A DNA stretch of 64,000 bases. Origin: JACKOB01 sp024234575. GTDB taxonomy: Bacteria > Pseudomonadota > Gammaproteobacteria > Pseudomonadales > Oleiphilaceae. Each line of letters opens with the position of its first letter. Position 1 is the first letter of the stretch. Location of the stretch: the NCBI GenBank assembly GCA_051208035.1, contig JBPJFZ010000010.1, positions 124,001 to 188,000 on the forward strand, in the 5' to 3' direction. Below, in pieces: positions 1 through 8,281 of the stretch. Below the pieces are notes generated by a model. That model searched no databases, was not told the origin of the DNA, and saw nothing but the letters and a program-made list of their open reading frames with translations. A program made the position numbers and the translations under genes.

Positions 1-546
1 CTCTTCACAGCCAGACTTTAGCGCTTCATTCAAAGCCAGCATCGAATTAATGTAATGGCCGTTTGCTTTCGCTTTGCACATACTGATATTAACGTGATGT
101 CGGGTATAAGAAGAGGTGCGTACTTTAATGCCCTTTTCTTTTGCCTCGGGTGACATGTATGACGGCCATGCCCAGGCGGCAACCATGACGTGCACCTGAA
201 GATTGTCGGCGCGCAGGCCCATGCCTTCAGAGCCATAAAAACACATCGGACGAAGGTAAGCTTCATGCAGGTTATTTTCACGAACAACCGCACGTTGCGC
301 TTCATTGATCTGCTCTTTGGTATATCGCATTTTCATTTGCAGAATATGTGCCGAGCGGAACAAACGATCTGTGTGCGCCTGCAATTTGAAAATAGCGGCA
401 CCTTGGCTGGTTTCATAGGCACGGACACCTTCAAAACAGCCCATGCCATAATGCAATGTATGCGTCAGCACATGAACCTTTGCTTCACGCCAAGGCACCA
501 TTTCACCATCCAACCAGATCAGACCATCGCGGTCATCCATAGACAT
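1..546 (-). CDS. ilvE: Branched-chain amino acid aminotransferase IlvE (3' part missing)
   Basis: PLP-dependent class IV aminotransferase for the last step of leucine, isoleucine and valine synthesis (2-oxoacid plus glutamate), cytoplasmic. The 182 visible residues show the IlvE N-terminal signature: DGLIWLDGEMVPW, then HTLHYGMGCFEGVRAY, then the RLFRSAHIL and YLRPMCFYG segments and a SYTRHHVNISMCKAKANGHY stretch. The start is the ATG at 546 (MSMDDRDG). The reading frame is open to base 1, so the C-terminal part, including the rest of the PLP site, lies outside the window. It lies downstream of glnE on the same strand, as in Pseudomonas (glnE-ilvE), but 202 bases apart, so an own promoter is possible. 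Identity is firm from motif and context. Confidence 0.95.
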   Translation of the reverse strand, partial: MSMDDRDGLIWLDGEMVPWREAKVHVLTHTLHYGMGCFEGVRAYETSQGAAIFKLQAHTDRLFRSAHILQMKMRYTKEQINEAQRAVVRENNLHEAYLRPMCFYGSEGMGLRADNLQVHVMVAAWAWPSYMSPEAKEKGIKVRTSSYTRHHVNISMCKAKANGHYINSMLALNEALKSGCEE

Positions 547-671
547 AACTTCATGCTCCCAAACAAAGTGTCTTGACGGGTTTCAAAGCCGACAGACAAA
601 CCGATACCAAGTGATAAAATTTAAAGCCCGACATTCTATCAGCAAAACCGTAAAATAGCTGCGCTGTAAAG

Positions 672-696
672 GCACATCGAATCATTTTTTATGTGC
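672..696 (-). other. Weak inverted repeat between glnE and ilvE
   Basis: GCACAT at 672-677 and ATGTGC at 691-696 form a 6-bp inverted repeat around a T-rich 13-base loop in the 202-base gap between glnE and ilvE. It could be a weak terminator or a protein site. No T-run follows the stem, so a terminator call is not supported. I see nothing else in this gap. Confidence 0.25.
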
Positions 697-748
697 TCAG
701 GCAAGCAAATTTCTGCTCGTAAATTTTCTCCTGCCGAAGGTAAAGACT

Positions 749-3667
749 TTACGCTTGCATAATCTGCTTCCAGACATCGGTGACAGTGCTGCGCTCCTGT
801 AAAAACATAGCAGAATCAACCTTGGACGAAAGGTTTTGTAACGCCTGTTTATGGATCATGGTTCTTAAAGAGATGTAGGCTTCCGCAAGGGACTGTGCAA
901 CCGATGCGGAAATTACGCCCGCCTTCCCGCACTCTTCGAGTAGCCTGATGTTATCCGGCCAGCGACAAATATCCGGAAACTGTCTCGCATATGCCAACGT
1001 TAAAAACTGAACCATAAACTCAATATCAACGATTCCGCCTGGATCATGCTTGGTATGAAACACCTCTGCTGGCTTGCCTTCTATAACAGGTGTGGCAAGG
1101 CTTTCCCGCATTTTCTGACGCATCTCTACAACCTCTTGGCGAAGCTTGCCGAGATCACGTTCTGCCATTAAGATTTCCTGCCGCACTTCTGCAAACTTCG
1201 CGGCAACCTCGGCACTACCTGCTACGGGTCTGGCCCGCACCAATGCCTGGTGCTCCCACGTCCACGCCTCTTTTTGCTGATATAGCTGAAATGCATTCAG
1301 CGAACTCACCAGCAACCCTGAGTTTCCAGAAGGCCGCAAACGCATATCCACCTCATAAAGCTGCCCTGATACCGTCGACGTACTGAGTATATGAATAATC
1401 CGTTGCCCCAGACGGGTAAAGAACACCCCATTGTCAATCGACCGATCACCGTCAGTCTGCAACATCGGGTTAACGTCATGAATGAAAACAAGATCAAGAT
1501 CTGAGCTGTAACCAAGCTCTATACCGCCCAACTTACCGTACCCGATAATGGCAAAATCCAGATCGCAGGGCACACCCGCCTCTCGTTGCGGCACGCCATA
1601 TTTTAACACCATGCTTTGCCAGGCAATTTTTAGTACGTACTGCAATACGGTTTCAGCAATAAAGGTCAGATAGTCACTAACTTTCATTAGGGGCAAAGTT
1701 CCGCGTAACTCGGATGCAGCGACACGCAGCACATGCGCCTTTTTAAAGTGCCTGAGCGCTTCCATTTGCTCCTCGAGATCTTCTTCCGGTATTCGCAACA
1801 TTTGTTGACGCAACTCATCCGCCAGTGTTTCTTTGTTTGGCGGCGAGTACAAACTTTCGGTGTTCAGCAGCTCATCCAGCAACACTGGCGCCTGCGCCAA
1901 CTGCTCTGCAATCCATGGACTTGCCGAACACAAAGATACGAGCTGACGCAATGCCGATGGGTTTTCGTAGAGCAATACCAGATAAGCCGTTCGGCGAATG
2001 ACAGCCTCAACAAGACGCAGAATTCGGGACAGTGTCTGCGAAGGTGCTTCAGCCTGCGTAACCTCATGCAGAAGAATGGGCATAAACTTATCCAGCCTCT
2101 GCCTGCCCTGCACCTGCATCACCACCACTGGCTTGCTCTCACGCAAATCCTGTAGCTGCTTAAGGGTCAAAGTGCGATCTTCGAAACCTGCACCCAGAAG
2201 AAAGGAGGCCGCCTCAGCTTCATCTACTTTGCCTTCCCATATCAGGTGCCAGTGGTCGTCCAAAGTCGAGCCTTCAGCACCCTCTTCATCGGCAACCGTG
2301 ACTACATCAGCAAATTGTCGCATAACTTTCTTTCGATAACTCTGCAGAACAGAGTCCAGTGCCACCCAGTTTTCGTAGCCCATGATCAGGGCCACAATCA
2401 GCCGGCTTTTATCATCTGCAGGCAATAGTTGGGTTTGCTTGTCCTCCATCCCCTGAATCGCGTGCTCCAAATCCCGCAGAAACACATAGCTTTCGAGTAA
2501 ATCATCGACAACCTCTGCAGGCAGCAGCCCATGCGCTTTGATAGCCCCCAACACTGTGCGTAATTCCCGGCACTGCAGATACTTATCTCGCCCGCCACGA
2601 ATCAGCTGAAACGCCTGTGTGACAAATTCTATTTCGCGGATACCGCCTGAACCCAGCTTAATATTCGACTCCAACCCCTTACGCCGAACCTCGCGGGAAA
2701 TCATCATCTTCATTTCACGCAGAGACTCGAAGGCACTGAAGTCGATATAGCGACGATAAACAAATGGCCGCAGCGCTTCCATCAAAGCAGCCCCCATCAC
2801 CTGATCACCAGCAACCACACGAGCCTTGATCATGGCGTAACGTTCCCAGTCTCGCCCCTGATCCTGGTAGTATTCTTCCATGGCGGCAAAACTTAACGCC
2901 AAGGCGCCACTATCACCATAAGGCCGTAATCGCATATCTACCCGAAAGACAAAACCATCGGCGGTCATTTTGTCCAGCGCCTGAATTAGGCGCTGCCCCA
3001 AACGGATAAAGAAGGTCTGGTTTTCCATCGTGCGACCATCCCCCTGAGTTTCGCCATTATGTGGATAGGCAAACATCAGGTCGATATCCGAGGAAACATT
3101 CAGCTCGTGAGCCCCCAGCTTCCCCATACCCAGCACGACCATCCGCTGAGGCTGCCATTCTCCTGCGGCATTTTTGGCCATCGGCGTTCCCCATTTTCGA
3201 CAGGAGTCGACATACAGCCAGTCCAGGGCAAGATCAATACAGGCATCAGCCAGCCATGTCATATTCGCCGTGGTATCCCATACCGTGGTTGAGCGACTAA
3301 AGTCGCGCCAAAGGATTCGACACATACTTTGATGTCGAAAGTGGCGCAATGCGCTTGCCAGCTGCTCTTCGTTCTCACAGCTCGATATTCGCTCGGTTAA
3401 TCTGTCACGGTAGTGCGCTTCATTTAATGGCACCGGCGATGACATTTCGTGCAACAGCTCGACAAGAAACTCCGGATGCCGTTTCGTATAACCCGCAACG
3501 AAACCACTATATGACCAAAGACACCCCAATTGCTGTAATCTGGCTTCTGGAAACTCGCCTAGCGCCTTTAACAACGTCTCTGGCCAGCACGCCATAATCT
3601 CATCACAGATCATTGCTACATCGGTAACAAGATCGGCATGCACTTTCGACAGGATAATATCTTTCAC
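749..3667 (-). CDS. glnE: Bifunctional glutamine synthetase adenylyltransferase/deadenylase GlnE
   Basis: Cytoplasmic enzyme that adenylylates and deadenylylates a tyrosine of glutamine synthetase in response to PII proteins and glutamine. The 972 residues hold two nucleotidyltransferase halves. The first has GMGKLGAHELNVSSDIDLMF near residue 175. The second has GYGKLGGIELGYSSDLDLVF near residue 690. In each, the G-K-L-G and D-x-D motifs bind nucleotide and metal. HDPGGIVDIEFMVQ near residue 870 is also typical of the family. Length is close to the usual 950-980. The start is a GTG at 3667 preceded by AAGGAA at good spacing. The substrate tyrosine is visible in GlnA in this same window (Tyr397). 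Divergent from the potassium channel gene, 112 bases apart. Confidence 0.97.
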   Translation of the reverse strand: MKDIILSKVHADLVTDVAMICDEIMACWPETLLKALGEFPEARLQQLGCLWSYSGFVAGYTKRHPEFLVELLHEMSSPVPLNEAHYRDRLTERISSCENEEQLASALRHFRHQSMCRILWRDFSRSTTVWDTTANMTWLADACIDLALDWLYVDSCRKWGTPMAKNAAGEWQPQRMVVLGMGKLGAHELNVSSDIDLMFAYPHNGETQGDGRTMENQTFFIRLGQRLIQALDKMTADGFVFRVDMRLRPYGDSGALALSFAAMEEYYQDQGRDWERYAMIKARVVAGDQVMGAALMEALRPFVYRRYIDFSAFESLREMKMMISREVRRKGLESNIKLGSGGIREIEFVTQAFQLIRGGRDKYLQCRELRTVLGAIKAHGLLPAEVVDDLLESYVFLRDLEHAIQGMEDKQTQLLPADDKSRLIVALIMGYENWVALDSVLQSYRKKVMRQFADVVTVADEEGAEGSTLDDHWHLIWEGKVDEAEAASFLLGAGFEDRTLTLKQLQDLRESKPVVVMQVQGRQRLDKFMPILLHEVTQAEAPSQTLSRILRLVEAVIRRTAYLVLLYENPSALRQLVSLCSASPWIAEQLAQAPVLLDELLNTESLYSPPNKETLADELRQQMLRIPEEDLEEQMEALRHFKKAHVLRVAASELRGTLPLMKVSDYLTFIAETVLQYVLKIAWQSMVLKYGVPQREAGVPCDLDFAIIGYGKLGGIELGYSSDLDLVFIHDVNPMLQTDGDRSIDNGVFFTRLGQRIIHILSTSTVSGQLYEVDMRLRPSGNSGLLVSSLNAFQLYQQKEAWTWEHQALVRARPVAGSAEVAAKFAEVRQEILMAERDLGKLRQEVVEMRQKMRESLATPVIEGKPAEVFHTKHDPGGIVDIEFMVQFLTLAYARQFPDICRWPDNIRLLEECGKAGVISASVAQSLAEAYISLRTMIHKQALQNLSSKVDSAMFLQERSTVTDVWKQIMQA

Positions 3668-3779
3668 AGGCTATTCCTTATTGCTCACGACAGAGAAACT
3701 CTATGCTATATTCTGCATTGATCTTAGCAGCGATGGTTTGCGCCCTATCAATGAATAGCCCCAAAACGTGCATTAGTAA

Positions 3780-4928
3780 ATGAAGAAAAGTCTGCTTAAA
3801 AACATTAAACACCGACGCGCCGTCTATCAGACTGAAAAAAATATTCTTGAGCGCGTGCAACGACTGTTCTTGCTGCTCGCTGCCCTGGCCGGGGTGCATG
3901 TTCTTATTATGATGGCCGCGGAAGGCTTTTCTTTCGGGGACTCACTCTGGCTAACCCTGACCACTCTCACCACCGTAGGCTATGGCGATGTATCAGCCGC
4001 CACATTTATTGGCAGAATGGCAACCGTCATATTGCTATATCTCACCGGCATCACCATTCTCACCCTTATTGTCAGTGACTATATTGACTACCGATTCTTC
4101 AAGCGCGAGCATATTCGCACCGGCAAATGGAAATGGAACATGATTGATCACATTGTCATAATTAATTCGCCCGCTAAAAATGCAGTGCAATACTACATTC
4201 GCGTTGTGACGCAAATAAGAGCTAACAACAGCTATAAAAATACCGCCATCCAAATATTAACAGACAGATTTCGTGACGGCTTACCTGTCGAGCTGAACGA
4301 GCTGGGCGTCATCTATTACAACGGCACAGCTGACAACCCCGGAGATCTGAAGGCCGTCAATATCCACAGTGCTCGTCATATTGTCATTCTCGCTCATGAT
4401 GAAAATGACCCTAAATCAGACATTGCCACTTTTGATATTGCCCACCGGTTAGCTGAGCACAAATTAGCACACAAAGCGATTGCTGAGTGCGTCCGCGACC
4501 ATAACCGGGAACGCATGCTCAAACTGGGAGTAAGAAGCGTCATTCGCCCCGTGCGCACTTACCCTGAAATTCTGGTCACGGCGATGGTTGCCCCCGGCTC
4601 TGAGAAAGTGCTCGAAGACCTCTTTACCCACGAGAACGACCACCCGCAGAGGTATAGTATCGAAACTGACCACACCTGCTGGAGCGATATCGTCTGCGCC
4701 CTCATGCAAGCAGGGCTGGGCACCGCCATGGCCTATATTAACGCCGATAATGAAGTTATCTGCCACCCGGCAGGCGAAGACAAAGCCACAGCCAAAGCTT
4801 TAATCGTTCTTGTCAAAACCGGCATAGAGCCAACAGACCAGGACATTCAGCAAGCCATCTACCACTACCTGGCTCGACAGCGCAAATGGGCCGAATACAG
4901 GGATTCACTCAATGCAGATGCTCAGTAA
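3780..4928 (+). CDS. Two-TM potassium channel with C-terminal RCK/TrkA-N-like domain
   Basis: Inner-membrane ion channel subunit of the 2TM-RCK class. TM1 is about residues 29-47. The pore helix and K+ selectivity filter TVGYGD are at 65-70, and TM2 is about 78-99. The cytoplasmic part resembles an RCK (TrkA-N) Rossmann domain beginning at DHIVIINSPAKN (residue 123). The usual G-x-G-x-x-G dinucleotide loop is replaced by INSPAKN, so NAD(H) binding in the normal way is doubtful. The ARHIVILAHDENDPKSD and RSVIRPVRTYPEILV segments match RCK folds. Start ATG at 3780 has no good Shine-Dalgarno sequence, so the start is less certain than the family. Related to Kch/MthK-type channels; substrate K+ is inferred from the filter. 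Confidence 0.88.
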   Translation: MKKSLLKNIKHRRAVYQTEKNILERVQRLFLLLAALAGVHVLIMMAAEGFSFGDSLWLTLTTLTTVGYGDVSAATFIGRMATVILLYLTGITILTLIVSDYIDYRFFKREHIRTGKWKWNMIDHIVIINSPAKNAVQYYIRVVTQIRANNSYKNTAIQILTDRFRDGLPVELNELGVIYYNGTADNPGDLKAVNIHSARHIVILAHDENDPKSDIATFDIAHRLAEHKLAHKAIAECVRDHNRERMLKLGVRSVIRPVRTYPEILVTAMVAPGSEKVLEDLFTHENDHPQRYSIETDHTCWSDIVCALMQAGLGTAMAYINADNEVICHPAGEDKATAKALIVLVKTGIEPTDQDIQQAIYHYLARQRKWAEYRDSLNADAQ

Positions 4929-4977
4929 TAAGCATCACCAAGCCATGCTCTCATCTTTTAAGGTTGCCTAAGCATAA

Positions 4978-4991
4978 TTGACTTAAGTCAA
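4978..4991. promoter_or_regulatory. FNR/ANR-like palindrome upstream of ompW
   Basis: TTGACTTAAGTCAA is a perfect 14-bp palindrome 130 bases before the ompW start codon. It fits the FNR/ANR/DNR pattern TTGAC/T-N4-A/GTCAA. In E. coli, ompW is known to be controlled by FNR, so a role in oxygen response is plausible but inferred. Confidence 0.5.
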
Positions 4992-5017
4992 GTGACCTTA
5001 TAGTTCACCTCTTAGAC

Positions 5018-5031
5018 ACCTCTTAAGAGGT
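5018..5031. promoter_or_regulatory. Second perfect palindrome upstream of ompW
   Basis: ACCTCTTAAGAGGT is a 14-bp perfect palindrome, 90 bases before ompW and 40 bases (centre to centre) from the FNR-like palindrome. CACCTCTTA is also present at 5006-5014 as an extra direct copy of the left arm. It is probably an operator for an unidentified regulator. Confidence 0.4.
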
Positions 5032-5121
5032 ATAACCTTTGCCTCATGTCAAATTTTCCAGCCACGGCTTAAGTAAACTTCGCAAAAAATTACTTAAACG
5101 CCAACATGACTTGAGGCCAAC

Positions 5122-5865
5122 ATGAACAGAACCGCTCATATCACGACATTTCTCGCCACCGCAATTGCAACGTCTTCAATGGCTTACGCACATGAAAAAG
5201 GTAACTTGATCCTAAGGGCAGGACCTGCACTGGTTGAACCAAACGAAGAAAGCACCAGCATTCGAATCAACCAGCCTGATCTCGGCTACGTCTACGGCGC
5301 CAAAGTTGGCATTGATAACGATGTGCAACTCGGTCTGACCGCCACCTATATGATGACAGATAAAATTGGTATAGGTCTTTTAGCAGCAACCCCCTTCACC
5401 CACGATATTGTCGGAGCAGGGGCAATTTCGGGTATAGGCAAGCTCGGTGAAACCATGCATCTACCGCCGACGCTCACTGCACAATTCTTTTTAGCTGACC
5501 CAGAAGATAAATTTCAGCCCTACATTGGTGCTGGCATTAACTACACCACATTCTTTAATGAAGAAACAACGCAAACGCTAACCGACTCGATAGGGGTGCT
5601 AGCCAGTCTCGCACAAACACCCGTGGATGGCGTTGTTGCAACGAGCACAAAATTAAAGCTGGACGACTCGTTTGGCGCAGCGCTAGAACTGGGCTTCGAC
5701 TTCGCCCTTACTGAAAACATCGGTCTGAACGCTTCATTCTGGTACATCGATATTGAAACCGAAGCTAAAATTACCGCTCAAACCAATGTGGGTGAAGTCC
5801 GGGCCTCAACAGACGTAAAAATTGACCCCTATGTTTACTTTGTCGGACTAAGCTATACATTCTAA
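5122..5865 (+). CDS. ompW: OmpW-family outer membrane beta-barrel protein
   Basis: Eight-stranded outer-membrane barrel thought to carry small hydrophobic compounds. A signal peptide covers about residues 1-23 (MNRTAHITTFLATAIATSSMAYA, then HEKG). The mature part shows OmpW marks: NLILRAGPALVEPNEES at the start, LGLTATYMMTDKIGIGLLAATPF, the HLPPTLTAQFF segment, FQPYIGAGINYT, and a C-terminal strand ending YFVGLSYTF with terminal Phe, the barrel-assembly signal. At 247 residues it is slightly longer than E. coli OmpW; the extra length is in the ETTQTLTDSIGVLASLAQ loop. Start ATG at 5122 follows TTGAGG at good spacing. The two palindromes upstream suggest regulated expression. Confidence 0.92.
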   Translation: MNRTAHITTFLATAIATSSMAYAHEKGNLILRAGPALVEPNEESTSIRINQPDLGYVYGAKVGIDNDVQLGLTATYMMTDKIGIGLLAATPFTHDIVGAGAISGIGKLGETMHLPPTLTAQFFLADPEDKFQPYIGAGINYTTFFNEETTQTLTDSIGVLASLAQTPVDGVVATSTKLKLDDSFGAALELGFDFALTENIGLNASFWYIDIETEAKITAQTNVGEVRASTDVKIDPYVYFVGLSYTF

Positions 5866-5878
5866 TTAAATCCATAAC

Positions 5879-5917
5879 AGCCGGGAACATAGCAAGATCA
5901 GGGCTACGTTCTTGGCT
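5879..5917 (+). terminator. Probable terminator hairpin after ompW
   Basis: A 15-bp imperfect hairpin has arms at 5879-5893 and 5903-5917, with two G-U pairs and one mismatch in the plus-strand RNA and a 9-base loop. It lies between the convergent ends of ompW and the CYTH gene and is followed by GATTGTT, only a weak U-tract. Confidence 0.45.
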
Positions 5918-5922
5918 GATTG

Positions 5923-6810
5923 TTACAAAAACCTCATCAGCTTAATGGCCGCAAGCCCCTCTTTATCGGCAACAGATTTATCTTCCGCAAAATGTGTAAG
6001 ATCTTCTGCAACGCTTCGTTTATCCGGCTCGGGGATGGTCGTATCGACCTCAATTTGTGCTAACAACGCGGACTTAAAAGTGGCAGCCAACCGACTATAG
6101 CGCTCTTCGCCTGTCATCTGAAAATAATCATGCGCATTTACCCAGCACCGAAAAGCAGCTGGCAGCGTTTTAGGCTTAGCCGCCTCCAGATCTGCCAGCT
6201 TGTATCCGCCAGCCAGGTGATAGCCACGCTCGCCCTTACTGATATCGCTAGGAAACAACGGCACCTTCAATGCAATTTTCTCAGCCAATGCAAAAAGCGC
6301 TCGCACTGCATCTGGCGTAGCTTCTTGCCGCAGCTCTAATTCCAGCTCGCAAAGTGGCTTTCGCTTATCTGCAGCAATAATTTCCCCCACATCCAACGCC
6401 ACCTCAAAGGCGATACCATCAACAGTGATATCGAAAGCCTGCCTGTCGAAATTAGTTTCAAACACCGGGGACAGCGATGCCACACCTAAACCTTCAGGAA
6501 ACTGACCCGTGCCCTCAAGCAAAGACTGATCCAATGCAAAACTATCGATAGGCCATTCCCACTCTAACCGGCGGTGCAACCCGCCCGAACTCTCACCTTT
6601 GGTTTTAAAAGTTTGCAGAAACTTGTCATTCTTCTGGCGAATTCGCAAAGCGACTTTCTTCTGTTGTAACTTAAGATCGGGGGTATCGAAATAACGATTA
6701 ATTAAACACAACGATTGTGGCGTCGCCGCCCCCAAACTACCTAAAAATGCACTCACATCCGCCACGCGCTCGGGCGCAAGAATAAACTTTAACTCTACTT
6801 CCTGGGACAT
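5923..6810 (-). CDS. CYTH-domain protein, probable inorganic triphosphatase
   Basis: CYTH fold enzyme that usually hydrolyses triphosphate using divalent metals. The E-x-E-x-K signature is at the N-terminus (QEVELKF, residues 3-9). Further tunnel residues are visible: RYFDTPDLKLQQKKVALRIRQK, then LQTFKTKG, RLEWEWP, and the acidic CELELELRQ strand. E. coli YgiF joins CYTH to a CHAD helical domain (433 residues). This protein is only 295 residues, and its C-terminal helical part (from about residue 205) is too short for full CHAD. Start ATG at 6810 follows AAGGAGA at ideal spacing. It sits 67 bases after the porin, with a terminator between, so it probably has its own promoter or depends on read-through. 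Confidence 0.85.
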   Translation of the reverse strand: MSQEVELKFILAPERVADVSAFLGSLGAATPQSLCLINRYFDTPDLKLQQKKVALRIRQKNDKFLQTFKTKGESSGGLHRRLEWEWPIDSFALDQSLLEGTGQFPEGLGVASLSPVFETNFDRQAFDITVDGIAFEVALDVGEIIAADKRKPLCELELELRQEATPDAVRALFALAEKIALKVPLFPSDISKGERGYHLAGGYKLADLEAAKPKTLPAAFRCWVNAHDYFQMTGEERYSRLAATFKSALLAQIEVDTTIPEPDKRSVAEDLTHFAEDKSVADKEGLAAIKLMRFL

Positions 6811-6824
6811 CTTTTCTCCTTACG

Positions 6825-6855
6825 AAAAAAAACCGGCACAGTGTGCCGGTTTTTC
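6825..6855 (-). terminator. Rho-independent terminator of the porin gene
   Basis: AACCGGCA (6831-6838) and TGCCGGTT (6844-6851) form a GC-rich stem with a 5-base loop. It is flanked by an A-run (6825-6830) on the left and a T-run on the right, so it could work in both directions. It lies just after the porin stop codon. Confidence 0.88.
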
Positions 6856-6877
6856 TCTATCTGTCAGATAACATCGC

Positions 6878-7867
6878 TTAGAACAGGTAAGTTGCACCCA
6901 TTGCCAACACGCTACCATCAACATCATCAGAGCCGTCATCGTAATTTGCCATATAACCCTCTGTCCAAACATACATATTATCAGATACGTTATGAAGGGC
7001 TTGCAAAGCAAAACCAGTGGTTGACTCTCCACTATCGTAATCCTGGTATTCAAATCCTGCGGCAAAAGTATTAGAGCCAGCAGAAAATGTTGCCAAGATA
7101 CCATACTGATCTTTAGTATCGATACGAGTGTGGTATTCCGCAGTTATACCAAATGAATCCGCATCGAAAGAAGCACGCAGACCATAACTGTTCTTGTTGT
7201 TTGCGCTCGTGCCAGGGCCTTTTGAGTACGCCTGATCACCATCGTTTGAATCCATTGCAGCCGCAATTGTAATCGCATCCATCTTGTAGGTGACAGCCAA
7301 CTGGTATGGATAAGACTTTTCCTTACCTTCGCCATCACCATTGATTTGCACCTGAACACCAGCCGTTAAGCCACCCATTGATGGAGTTTCGTAACGAACA
7401 ACATCACCTTCACCAGTGTCATAGCTTGGACGCGCTACACCGCCGTCGCCAAACTCCCAATAATTAGAAATTTTGTCAGTAGCGCTTTCATAAATAGAGT
7501 CATCAGAACCTAATAATACCTGACCAAAATCACCTTTTACGCCGATATAAGCTTCATCAAACGCATTCAAACCACCGTTACCAGCTTTATCGTCTGCATC
7601 AAACTCAAGCTCTGCCTTTAAAAACGCCGTTACGCCTGGCGCAATTTCATGCGAGTGCTTAAAGCCAATGGTAGAACCGTTATCAACAAACGCGGACTCG
7701 CTTGGGCCCTCATCCAAGTTTGAATGATACCAAGCCAACTGGATGTTACCGTATACAGTTGGCATTGCATCAATTTTAGCCGCCAAATCAGATGCGGTGT
7801 CCATTGCAGATACATTTGCAGACAGAGCAGCGGCTGCTACTGCTGATGCGATCAGAGTCTTTTTCAT
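6878..7867 (-). CDS. General outer-membrane porin
   Basis: Gram-negative trimeric porin of about 329 residues for diffusion of small polar solutes. The chosen start is the ATG at 7867, preceded by AAGGAAGACGAA and starting a clear signal peptide MKKTLIASAVAAAALSANVSA. Upstream ATGs in the same frame lack a ribosome site and would bury the signal peptide. The mature part has porin marks: VYGNIQLAWYHSN, an acidic first loop, AFLKAELEFDAD, AYIGVKGDFGQVLLGSDDSIYES (the eyelet-loop region), RYETPSMGGLTAGVQVQ, and a last strand VLAMGATYLF ending in Phe. The solute is not predictable. A pair of operator-like inverted repeats lies upstream (7938-7994). Confidence 0.92.
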   Translation of the reverse strand: MKKTLIASAVAAAALSANVSAMDTASDLAAKIDAMPTVYGNIQLAWYHSNLDEGPSESAFVDNGSTIGFKHSHEIAPGVTAFLKAELEFDADDKAGNGGLNAFDEAYIGVKGDFGQVLLGSDDSIYESATDKISNYWEFGDGGVARPSYDTGEGDVVRYETPSMGGLTAGVQVQINGDGEGKEKSYPYQLAVTYKMDAITIAAAMDSNDGDQAYSKGPGTSANNKNSYGLRASFDADSFGITAEYHTRIDTKDQYGILATFSAGSNTFAAGFEYQDYDSGESTTGFALQALHNVSDNMYVWTEGYMANYDDGSDDVDGSVLAMGATYLF

Positions 7868-7937
7868 TTCGTCTTCCTTTTGTGAGTTAAAGGTTAACTT
7901 CTTTCGAAGTAAACAAGCAAAACCATTATTTTTCTTT

Positions 7938-7961
7938 AATGAGCCGTGACATGCGCTCATT
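7938..7961. promoter_or_regulatory. Operator-like inverted repeat upstream of the porin (proximal)
   Basis: AATGAGC (7938-7944) and GCTCATT (7955-7961) form a 7-bp perfect inverted repeat with a 10-base spacer, 71-94 bases before the porin start codon. The spacer contains TGACAT, a half of the distal repeat. Confidence 0.4.
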
Positions 7962-7972
7962 TGACCAAAAAG

Positions 7973-7994
7973 ATATGTCATTTTTGTGACATAT
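7973..7994 (-). promoter_or_regulatory. Operator-like inverted repeat inside the likely porin promoter
   Basis: ATATGTCA (7973-7980) and TGACATAT (7987-7994) form a perfect 8-bp inverted repeat with a 6-base spacer. Read on the minus strand, a -35-like TTGCAA precedes it (plus-strand 7993-7998) and a -10-like TATCTT follows with an 18-base spacer. The repeat thus fills the promoter spacer, an arrangement typical of a repressor or MerR-like site. The regulator is unknown. Confidence 0.45.
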
Positions 7995-8264
7995 TGCAAC
8001 GTTTTCTTATTATTTGCGTCCGAAGCGGTTACTCGTAATCTATCCTAACCACCGCAACAGGGCCACAAAACTATCACCGAAGCACCATCAGCCTTCCCGG
8101 CCACCGGCACCATCGATCTGCTCAATCGCTTGCAGAAACATTTTCTAGCGCTTCCACAAGTGTTCGAAGTTACTTTTTACACAACACTCCGTTAGCCATC
8201 AAAATTTTGCCATCTCAATTAATTAAGCTGCTGAATTAAATTTTTGCAAGCTTGGCTAGTAATT

Positions 8265-8281
8265 CTGGCACTTTACTCGCA
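8265..8281 (+). promoter_or_regulatory. Sigma-54-like -24/-12 element with no gene downstream
   Basis: CTGGCACTTTACTCGCA matches the sigma-54 consensus TGGCAC-N5-TTGCA with one mismatch (TCGCA), and has the required 10 bases between GG and GC. It points right, into the gene-free gap and toward dtd in antisense. An untranslated RNA starting near 8292 is one possibility. Confidence 0.35.

Noticed and set aside
1733..2155. 140-codon plus-strand frame inside glnE
   Set aside because: Complete overlap with conserved GlnE sequence and no ribosome site.
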